This document shows, one piece after another, positions 1-5,280 of a DNA stretch of 5,280 nt. The stretch covers positions 1 through 5,280 of the forward strand of contig RGYP01000150.1 in assembly GCA_010031985.1 (NCBI GenBank), written 5' to 3'. The DNA comes from Gammaproteobacteria bacterium. GTDB taxonomy: Bacteria; Pseudomonadota; Gammaproteobacteria; Steroidobacterales; Steroidobacteraceae. How positions within the stretch are numbered: position 1 is the first letter of the stretch; each line of letters starts with the position of its first letter. The notes under the pieces are model-generated. The model had not been told where the DNA came from. It did no database searches and was given only the letters and a program-made list of their open reading frames with translations. Position numbers and translations under genes: made by a program.

Positions 1-1041
1 AGCGGCGAAACGCCCGATCCGGCGATCATCGCGGATGCCAACCTCGACCCGATGAATCAGGACGAATTCATCCTGGGCGCACAGCGGACCTTCGACAACG
101 ATTGGACGATCGGACTGAAGGCCATCTACCGCAAGCTCAATTCGGGAATGGACGATTTCTGTGACCACACGGCCCTCGATCGTTGGGTGGCTGAGACCAA
201 GCAACCCTTCGCCGCAACCTTCGACTCGTACCAGTTCGCGTGCGCCTTGATCAATCCGGGCAAGGACGTCACTTTGAGCCTCGACGTGAAGGGTGACGGT
301 AATCGCGCGCTCTACACCGTGCCAGCCAAGTATTTCGGCCTGGACGCTTACGAGCGTGAATACAAGGGTATCGAGCTGACCTTTGAGCGTCCCTGGGATG
401 GGCGTTGGAGCGTCCGTGGGTCCTACGTTCTCTCGAAGAGCGAGGGCTCGGGCGAGGGTTATGTGAGCTCGACCATCAACCAGGAAGATGCGGGTATTAC
501 CCAGGACTTCGACTTCGGATCGTTCGACGACGGCGCGTATGGCCCGCTCCCGAACGATCGGCGACACGTGCTCAAGTTCTTCGGTAATTACGGCGTTACG
601 CCGGAATTAACGGCGGGCTTTCTGGTGTCCGTCCTCTCCGGTCGCCCGAAGAGCTGCATCGGTTTCGTTCCGAGCACGGTTTACGACTACGCCGGATCGG
701 GAAGCTACACTACGGCTTCGACGTACTACTGCCTCAACGATCAAGGCAAAACCGTGTTGACTCAACGCGGTTCCGAGGGTCGGACACCGTGGACCCAACA
801 GATCGATCTGCAGTTGGCCTACGCTCCCAAGAATCTCACCTCCAAGGGCGCGCTTCGCTTCCAACTCGACGTTTTCAACGTCTTGAACTCGCAGAAGCCC
901 ATCGAGCAAAACGAGGTTCGCGATTATTCGCGCCAGACCTCAGGCGCAGCGTCGGGCAATCGCATCAGTCTCAACTACGGTTTGCCGCTCGCGTGGCAGG
1001 CTCCGCGATCTGCTCGTCTGACCGTTCGCTACGAGTTCTAA
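1..1041 (+). CDS. Oar-like TonB-dependent outer-membrane receptor, C-terminal part (5' end outside window)
   Basis: The reading frame is open from the first base and ends at TAA 1039-1041, giving 346 residues of a larger protein. The segment has alternating short beta strands and long polar loops, and ends in an aromatic residue (RLTVRYEF), the signature recognised by the BAM machinery for outer-membrane barrels. A late strand reads LRFQLDVFNVLNSQ, the 'DVFNVLN' element common near the C-terminus of TonB-dependent receptors. The stretch NDRRHVLKFFGNY, near residues 185-197, is typical of the Oar-like group, which usually has an N-terminal carboxypeptidase-regulatory-like domain and a plug. 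Both would lie upstream and are not visible. Four cysteines (residues 54, 81, 219, 244) fall in predicted extracellular loops and could form disulfides. The substrate cannot be told from this part. The ATG at 52-54 is internal, not a start. The receptor family is confident; the Oar subgroup is by resemblance. Confidence 0.88.
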   Translation, partial: SGETPDPAIIADANLDPMNQDEFILGAQRTFDNDWTIGLKAIYRKLNSGMDDFCDHTALDRWVAETKQPFAATFDSYQFACALINPGKDVTLSLDVKGDGNRALYTVPAKYFGLDAYEREYKGIELTFERPWDGRWSVRGSYVLSKSEGSGEGYVSSTINQEDAGITQDFDFGSFDDGAYGPLPNDRRHVLKFFGNYGVTPELTAGFLVSVLSGRPKSCIGFVPSTVYDYAGSGSYTTASTYYCLNDQGKTVLTQRGSEGRTPWTQQIDLQLAYAPKNLTSKGALRFQLDVFNVLNSQKPIEQNEVRDYSRQTSGAASGNRISLNYGLPLAWQAPRSARLTVRYEF

Positions 1042-1066
1042 CCTAACTCGCTACCGATCGTGATTC

Positions 1067-1097
1067 AGGCCCGGCATCCGTCACGGATGCCGGGCCT
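1067..1097 (+). terminator. Perfect 14-bp hairpin between convergent genes, probable intrinsic terminator of the receptor gene
   Basis: Arms AGGCCCGGCATCCG (1067-1080) and CGGATGCCGGGCCT (1084-1097) are exactly complementary, with loop TCA. The hairpin begins 25 bases after the receptor stop codon. On the + strand a short pyrimidine-rich tail (TTTCGCTTCTT) follows, so the T-tract is imperfect. On the - strand the hairpin lies 36-66 bases beyond the katG stop and is followed by GAATCACG without a T-run. It probably ends the receptor transcript and may also stop or stabilise the 3' end of the katG message. Confidence 0.8.
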
Positions 1098-1132
1098 TTC
1101 GCTTCTTGGGACTTGCACCGACTGGAAGCTTT

Positions 1133-3343
1133 TTACCGTCGGTCGAGATTCATCACCTTGTCCCAGACTTTTACGAAGTCTTTCACGAACTTCTCGTTCC
1201 CATCGTCGGCGGCATAGACCTCGGATACCGCTCGAAGCTCGGAATTTGAGCCAAACACGAGGTCGACGGGCGTCGCCGTCCACTTGGTCTTGCCCGAGTC
1301 GCGATCAACGCCCTCGTAGATGCCTTCCGTTGTCGACTTGCGCCATGCAGTCTGCATGTCGAGAAGATTGACAAAGAAATCATTGGATAGCGTACCGGGC
1401 CGACTCGTCAGCACACCGTGAGCAGATTGGGCATGGTTTGCGCCGAGCGCACGCATGCCACCGATCAACGCCGTCATTTCCGGCACGGTCAGCGTCAACA
1501 AATTCGCACGGTCGACGAGTGCTTCAGCCGGCGAGAGATAGTTGCCTCGAACATAGAAGTTTCGGAAACCATCAGCGGTCGGCTCGAGCGGACGGAACGA
1601 AGCCACATCCGTTTGAACCTGCGAAGCGTCCATACGCCCCGGCGCGAACGGAACCTGGACATCGACGCCTGCGCGCTTAGCGGCCTGTTCGATCGCGACA
1701 CCACCACCAAGGACGATCAGGTCTGCCATCGAGATCTTCTTGCCGCCTTTCTGAGCACGGTTGAATTCCTGCTGGATACCCTCGAGTTGCTTGATTACTT
1801 TCGCGAGCTCCGCAGGATCATTCACCGCCCAAGTGTTCTGCGGGTCGAGGCGCACGCGGGCGCCGTTTGCGCCACCACGCATGTCCGTTCCGCGGAACGT
1901 CGAGGCCGAAGCCCATGCCGTACGGACGAGTTCAGCCGTGGCGAGTCCCGATGAATTGATACGCGCCTTCAGTTGGGAGATGTCGCTCGCATCGACGAGC
2001 GGGTGATTCACCACAGGAATTGGATCCTGCCAAACGAGAACTTCAGCCGGAACTTGCGAGCCAAGATAGCGCGTGCGCGGACCGAGGTCGCGATGCGTAA
2101 GCTTGAACCACGCACGGGCGAACGCGTCTGCATACTGTTCCGGATTCTTGCGGAAACGCTCGGCGATTTTTCGGTACTGCGGATCGAACTTCAGCGACAA
2201 GTCCGTCGTGAACATGATTGGCGGATGACGCTTGCTCGGATCGTGTGCATCCGGGACGAGGTTCCATGCCCCCTTGTCGGTAGGCACCCATTGAATGGCA
2301 CCACCTGGGCTACGCGTCTGCTCCCAGTCGAACGTGAAGAGGTTGTCGAGATACTGGGTCGTCCACGCAGTCGGGTTGGCTGACCACGCGCCCTCGAGTC
2401 CGCTCGTTACGGCGTCGGCACCCTTACCGGTACCGCACTTGTTTTTCCAGCCGAAGCCTTGCTCTTCTACAGCTGCCGCCGCAGGTTCCGCGCCGACGCA
2501 CTTCGACGGATCGTGTGCGCCGTGGGCCTTGCCGAAGGTGTGGCCGCCTGCGATCAGCGCGACCGTCTCTTCGTCATTCATCGCCATGCGGCCAAAGGTC
2601 TCGCGGATGTCACGCGCGGCAGCGATCGGATCCGGCTTGCCGTTCGGGCCCTCAGGGTTGACGTAGATGAGACCCATCTGCACCGCAGCAAGCGGGTTTT
2701 GCAACTTGCGATCACCGCTGTAACGCTCGTCGGCGAGAAACTTACCCTCGGGGCCCCAATAGGTAATATCCGCTTCCCAGTCGTCTTCGCGACCGCCAGC
2801 GAAACCAAAGGTCTTGAAGCCCATCGACTCGAGTGCGACGTTACCCGTAAGCACCATCAGGTCGGCCCATGACAAGGCACGTCCGTACTTCTGCTTGACC
2901 GGCCAGAGCAGACGACGCGCCTTGTCCAGGTTGACGTTGTCGGGCCAGCTATTGAGCGGCTCGAAGCGCATCTGGCCGCCATCGGCTCCACCACGACCAT
3001 CGCCGAGGCGGTAGGTGCCGGCGCTGTGCCAAGCCATGCGAATGAAGAACGGTCCGTAGTGACCGTAGTCGGCCGGCCACCACGGCTGCGACTTTTTCAT
3101 CAATGCCTCGATGTCCTTCTTGACGGCATCGAGGTCGAGCTTGCTGAACTCTTCCGCGTAGTTGAAGTCCGCGCCCATCGGATTCGATTCCGTACCGTGC
3201 TGGCGCAACGAACTGAGATCGAGCTTCTCGGGCCACCAGAATTGATTCGAGGTCGACTTGCCCGCCGCTTCGACTGGCGAAGCATGAGTCGCCACCACCG
3301 CGACCAGAGCCGTAGCGACCATCGATACCATGAATTGACGCAT
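1133..3343 (-). CDS. katG: Catalase-peroxidase (KatG family) with signal peptide, probably periplasmic
   Basis: Bifunctional haem enzyme that breaks down hydrogen peroxide by catalase and peroxidase reactions. The complete protein has 736 residues, a normal KatG length, with an N-terminal catalytic peroxidase domain (about 35-440) and a C-terminal peroxidase-like domain without haem (about 445-730). Visible active-site residues are distal Arg102, Trp105 and His106 (IRMAWHSAG), Asp135 at the access channel, and the Trp105-Tyr227-Met253 crosslink triad. Also present are proximal His268 (GGHTFGKAHG), Trp320 and Asp381, and the mobile Arg418. Ser314 matches the well-known Ser315 of Mycobacterium tuberculosis KatG. 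The start is fixed by a strong AAAGGAGG site 7 bases upstream and by a Sec-type signal peptide (hydrophobic stretch about 5-20, likely cleavage after VEA, residue 26). No twin-arginine motif is present. The frame stays open 80 codons further upstream, but that part has no KatG likeness. Only two cysteines occur, 282 and 303. Its neighbours are convergent and divergent, so it is likely transcribed alone. Confidence 0.97.
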   Translation of the reverse strand: MRQFMVSMVATALVAVVATHASPVEAAGKSTSNQFWWPEKLDLSSLRQHGTESNPMGADFNYAEEFSKLDLDAVKKDIEALMKKSQPWWPADYGHYGPFFIRMAWHSAGTYRLGDGRGGADGGQMRFEPLNSWPDNVNLDKARRLLWPVKQKYGRALSWADLMVLTGNVALESMGFKTFGFAGGREDDWEADITYWGPEGKFLADERYSGDRKLQNPLAAVQMGLIYVNPEGPNGKPDPIAAARDIRETFGRMAMNDEETVALIAGGHTFGKAHGAHDPSKCVGAEPAAAAVEEQGFGWKNKCGTGKGADAVTSGLEGAWSANPTAWTTQYLDNLFTFDWEQTRSPGGAIQWVPTDKGAWNLVPDAHDPSKRHPPIMFTTDLSLKFDPQYRKIAERFRKNPEQYADAFARAWFKLTHRDLGPRTRYLGSQVPAEVLVWQDPIPVVNHPLVDASDISQLKARINSSGLATAELVRTAWASASTFRGTDMRGGANGARVRLDPQNTWAVNDPAELAKVIKQLEGIQQEFNRAQKGGKKISMADLIVLGGGVAIEQAAKRAGVDVQVPFAPGRMDASQVQTDVASFRPLEPTADGFRNFYVRGNYLSPAEALVDRANLLTLTVPEMTALIGGMRALGANHAQSAHGVLTSRPGTLSNDFFVNLLDMQTAWRKSTTEGIYEGVDRDSGKTKWTATPVDLVFGSNSELRAVSEVYAADDGNEKFVKDFVKVWDKVMNLDRR

Positions 3344-3350
3344 TGAACAC

Positions 3351-3358
3351 CCTCCTTT
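3351..3358 (-). promoter_or_regulatory. Strong ribosome binding site deciding the katG start
   Basis: On the - strand AAAGGAGG stands 7 bases before the ATG at 3343-3341, a near-perfect Shine-Dalgarno sequence. It selects the signal-peptide start over the longer open frame reaching 3583. CCTC (3362-3359 read on the - strand) can pair with GAGG at 3354-3351 across a 4-base loop, a small hairpin that would partly cover the site. Confidence 0.85.
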
Positions 3359-3407
3359 GAGGTTTTTCGAAGGCGGCAAGAGTGCACTCGACTTCCCCAA
3401 CCGGGAA

Positions 3408-3444
3408 ATCGTTAATTTGGATCGTACTGATAGACCTTGTTTAT
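3408..3444 (-). promoter_or_regulatory. Putative OxyR binding site upstream of katG
   Basis: Read on the - strand, the segment is ATAA-N7-CTAT-N7-ATCC-N7-CGAT. The established OxyR site is four tetranucleotides, ATAG-N7-CTAT-N7-ATAG-N7-CTAT. The 7-base spacing is exact at all three gaps and 12 of 16 core positions agree; the ATAA/CTAT half is the better one. It lies 65-101 bases upstream of the katG start codon, a suitable place for an activator of a peroxide-defence gene. No convincing -35 or -10 boxes could be picked out between it and the ribosome binding site, which is common for activator-dependent promoters. This is inferred from pattern only. Confidence 0.45.
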
Positions 3445-3521
3445 CGATGTACGAGACCGCGCCAACGACGCGCTCATGTACGACAATGCCTCCCCGTGAT
3501 GGCGAAGAACGCCAGCTTTCG

Positions 3522-3551
3522 TTGGCAGTCGGAAAGCGTCTGGCGTAACGT
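3522..3551 (+). promoter_or_regulatory. Possible sigma70-type promoter for the 75-aa protein gene
   Basis: TTGGCA (3522-3527, five of six bases of the -35 consensus) is followed after 18 bases by TAACGT (3546-3551, three of six of the -10 consensus). The position, 57 bases before the start codon of the small gene, is reasonable. The weak -10 box makes this only a candidate. Confidence 0.25.
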
Positions 3552-3607
3552 TCGAAGTGAGCGCGTTTCGGATCTGAATCCACTCAACAAAACGGGGGAA
3601 GTGCGAA

Positions 3608-3835
3608 ATGAATGACAACGAATCCAGCTCTCAGCAAGGGATCGACCATCAAAAGGAGCGAGACGCCGTGATCGGCGAGTATGGCTCCCTGTGGCAACAG
3701 GCAATTGCCAAAGCGGGCGTGACCGATGAGCAGGCCACCCTGAGGCTGCTACAGGTTTGTGCCGCCTGTTATCTCGATGGGGTCCACCGAGGCTCCGCTT
3801 TGGCGCTGCAGGTGATCGCAAAAGATCGCGGCTGA
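3608..3835 (+). CDS. Small hypothetical protein, 75 aa, divergent from katG
   Basis: I do not recognise this protein. The start ATG at 3608 is preceded by GGGGGAA (3594-3600) with a 7-base spacer, a good ribosome binding site, and the frame ends at TGA 3833-3835. The first 20 or so residues are polar and probably disordered (MNDNESSSQQGIDHQKERD). The rest looks like a compact, mostly helical domain with a mid-region ATLRLLQVCAACYLDG containing a CAAC motif with two cysteines three apart. There is no signal peptide or clear membrane segment, so it is probably cytoplasmic. It reads away from katG across a shared 264-bp region and could respond to the same signal, but this is inference. The decayed esterase begins just downstream on the same strand, so the gene may once have been first in a two-gene unit. 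The ribosome binding site and lack of overlap with a larger gene support it as real. Confidence 0.6.
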   Translation: MNDNESSSQQGIDHQKERDAVIGEYGSLWQQAIAKAGVTDEQATLRLLQVCAACYLDGVHRGSALALQVIAKDRG

Positions 3836-3837
3836 CC

Positions 3838-4475
3838 GGCTGCCGCCTCCGCGCTGGCGCAGCTCGCGGATTCCACGCCATCGGACTGAACTACCCCAAG
3901 CAGACGGCGGTGGGCGCGTACTGCCAGAGCAGCACGGATACCGAGTGCTATTGGGATTCCAGAAACGTCATCGAGATCTGGCTCCCACCTGGATTCGACG
4001 ACCGGAATCGTTACGCTGTTTTATACATGCATGACGGCCAGATGCTGTTCGACTGATCGGGTAGCGAACCGGCTACTCCGTAGCGGCGGGGTGCGGCAAT
4101 TCATCATCGTCGGCATGCAGAGTATTTTCCCCAAGCAGCGCTTGCTGACATACAGCCCGATGCCATGCGCGCTTCGTTCATCGACAAGGGCCTCGAGGAA
4201 CAGCCCGCTGCAGATGATTACCTGATTTTCCTGGTCAACGTCGTCAAGCCACTTGTCGATAAACGTTATCCAAATATTCCGCCTGCAGGAACGACGCGGC
4301 TCTACATGGATCGCGGTACGCGAGGGCTTGATGCTCTTTACGACGACGCTCCGTCGCACGTCGACGCATTGATGAGAGATCTCGGTTACGAGATGCCAAC
4401 TTCCCGAGTCGCATCTGCGCGGGTGAGGACCACGACGAAAACTCGTAGGCTGCTCGAGTCGACGACTACGGTACA
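3838..4475 (+). pseudogene. Decayed alpha/beta-hydrolase esterase (nucleophile region deleted, frameshifts, nonsense codon)
   Basis: Fragments of one alpha/beta-hydrolase esterase of the Fes / esterase-D-like type appear in order but in different frames. Frame 1 gives SRNVIEIWLPPGF and YAVLYMHDGQMLFD (about 3952-4053), then TGA at 4054. Frame 2 gives DRVANRLLRSGGVRQFIIVG (about 4055-4114). Frame 1 resumes at about 4111 with RHAEYFPQ, then FIDKGLEEQPAADDYLIFLV and KRYPNIP (to about 4281). It joins directly to LYMDRGTRGLDALYDD, which in the family lies some 70-90 residues later. The missing stretch normally holds the GxSxGG nucleophile elbow, so the catalytic serine is gone. Near 4391-4398 the frame shifts again to frame 3, giving AGEDHDENS, which keeps the likely catalytic His. 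Then TAG 4446-4448 replaces an expected Trp codon before AARVDDY. The 5' boundary is uncertain: no start codon or signal peptide is convincing and likeness is clear only from about 3952. It is not functional as read. Confidence 0.85.
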
Positions 4476-4488
4476 TGCAGGGATGCGG

Positions 4489-5280
4489 TCAGAACTCGCG
4501 ACGCAGGCCGATGTTTACCACGCGGCCGGTCAGAGACCCCCACGCTTCGTTCACGGGGATTTGCGACTGAGCCGCATCAGGGCGAAGCAATCGAAATCTC
4601 TTCGTTTGGCGCACGTCGGTCAGATTCATGGCATTGACGAAAAGCGTTAGCTCGCGGAAAGACTTTGCAAGAAGCATGCTGACCTCAAGCGTAGCGGGCG
4701 CGCGAGTCAGGCCCATCTCTTCGATAATTTGTGAGCCTGAATAAGAGAACTCGATTCCTGCCCGCCATGTATTTGGTACTTCGTACAAGACGGCGAGTTC
4801 ACCCGTATTTTTGGGAACATAGGCCAGGCGACTTCTCAGCCCGTTCTCACGACGCGCGACATCAAGTAGCGTCCAAGATCCAATCACATGCCACGGACCT
4901 TCCACGAAACGAAGCGTTGATTCGATCCCTTTGAACTCCAAGACGCCAGAGCGGTTGAAGATCTCCAATTCGTTTCCGGAAGAGCGCAAGCCGAGTGCGC
5001 GCTTGATCTGTCCGTCGAAGATCCCGACATTGAGCTCGATATCCTCGGGATGCCAATCGATGTCGAGACTGGTGGTGATCGCCGACTCTTTCTTTAGTGC
5101 CAAATTGCGCGTTATCGCGCCTGGGCCGTAGTCGGATAGTTCGGGCACTGCGTATCCGGGTACAGCCTGACCGCCGCCGACGGACATCCGAACGCCCCAC
5201 GTGGAGTTCCTGCGGTATAGGGCAGCGAGACGGAAGCTGTCACGACCATCGAAATCGCCCCACTCGCGACGACCGCTGAC
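4489..5280 (-). CDS. TonB-dependent outer-membrane receptor, C-terminal part (5' end outside window)
   Basis: The - strand frame is open from the right edge of the window to TGA at 4491-4489, giving 263 residues of a larger protein. The ATG at 5187 is internal, since coding likeness continues upstream of it. Repeated amphipathic strand patterns (ELNVGIFDGQIKRAL, LEFKGIESTLRF, WHVIGSWTLLD) are typical of a TonB-dependent barrel. The sequence LTLFVNAMNLTDVRQT (about 211-226) is the late 'NLTD' strand-turn element of these receptors. The C-terminus GRVVNIGLRREF ends in Phe, as outer-membrane barrels do. It resembles the siderophore/cobalamin-type barrel and differs from the Oar-like receptor at the left end: it has no cysteine and shorter loops. 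Plug and TonB box lie outside the window, so the substrate is unknown. The gene converges on the esterase pseudogene, whose recognisable end is only about 15 bases away, with no strong hairpin between them. No frameshift or stop is seen in this part. Confidence 0.87.
   Translation of the reverse strand, partial: VSGRREWGDFDGRDSFRLAALYRRNSTWGVRMSVGGGQAVPGYAVPELSDYGPGAITRNLALKKESAITTSLDIDWHPEDIELNVGIFDGQIKRALGLRSSGNELEIFNRSGVLEFKGIESTLRFVEGPWHVIGSWTLLDVARRENGLRSRLAYVPKNTGELAVLYEVPNTWRAGIEFSYSGSQIIEEMGLTRAPATLEVSMLLAKSFRELTLFVNAMNLTDVRQTKRFRLLRPDAAQSQIPVNEAWGSLTGRVVNIGLRREF

Noticed and set aside
1418..2872. Several + strand open frames of 100-180 codons opposite katG
   Set aside because: They are shadows of the high-GC katG coding strand, low in hydrophobic domain character and rich in Arg, and the - strand katG is unambiguous.
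3447..3483. Direct repeat ATGTACGA (3447-3454 and 3476-3483), 29 bases apart, in the divergent intergenic region
   Set aside because: An 8-base repeat within about 260 bases is expected by chance nearly half the time, and no third copy or inverted form was seen.
3344..3583. In-frame 80-codon extension upstream of the katG ATG at 3343
   Set aside because: The extension has no KatG likeness, would bury the signal peptide and the strong ribosome binding site, and covers the OxyR-like box. The start at 3343 is far better.
3836..3886. Signal-peptide-like tail (PAAASALAQLAD) in frame after the stop of the 75-aa gene
   Set aside because: It could be a remnant of the esterase signal peptide, but it has no start codon or hydrophobic core of its own and ends at a stop within 17 codons. 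The link cannot be shown.
4437..4459. Possible terminator of the right-hand receptor on the - strand (ACTCG / CGAGT stem followed by TTTT)
   Set aside because: The stem has only 5 bp with a 9-base loop and lies within the esterase remnant, where the sequence is explained by former coding. Too weak to annotate.
4165..4650. 161-codon + strand open frame
   Set aside because: Its first part is esterase pseudogene fragments joined by a deletion. Its latter part is out of the esterase frame and runs antisense into the second receptor gene.

Overview
The window looks like a GC-rich Gram-negative genome. Two different TonB-dependent outer-membrane receptors and a catalase-peroxidase with an export signal imply an outer membrane and periplasm. 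The style of the receptors (one Oar-like) and the remains of a putative esterase resemble Xanthomonadales and related Gammaproteobacteria. That placement rests on family resemblance and is tentative.

Layout: 1-1041 (+) is the C-terminal half of an Oar-like TonB-dependent receptor, cut by the left edge. It is followed by a perfect 14-bp hairpin at 1067-1097 that separates it from the convergent katG. katG (1133-3343, -) is complete. It encodes a 736-residue catalase-peroxidase with all catalytic residues and a Sec-type signal peptide, so it probably acts in the periplasm. A 264-bp divergent intergenic region (3344-3607) carries the katG ribosome binding site and a sequence with OxyR-site architecture. 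On the other side, a 75-aa protein of unknown function (3608-3835, +) reads away from katG. Next comes a heavily decayed alpha/beta-hydrolase esterase (about 3838-4475, +). Its fragments lie in three frame segments, it carries a nonsense codon, and the stretch that would hold the nucleophilic serine is missing. The right end (4489-5280, -) is the C-terminal part of a second TonB-dependent receptor of a different subgroup, convergent with the pseudogene.

Working together: the two receptors would import large or scarce nutrients across the outer membrane. The periplasmic KatG would remove hydrogen peroxide before it reaches the cytoplasm, probably under OxyR-type control. No operon joins these functions, and every neighbouring gene pair except the small protein and the pseudogene is divergent or convergent. 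I saw no tRNA, rRNA, CRISPR array, insertion sequence or phage gene, and no clearly new multi-gene system. The most informative features are the exported KatG with its single cysteine pair, the OxyR-like box and the dissectable pseudogene.
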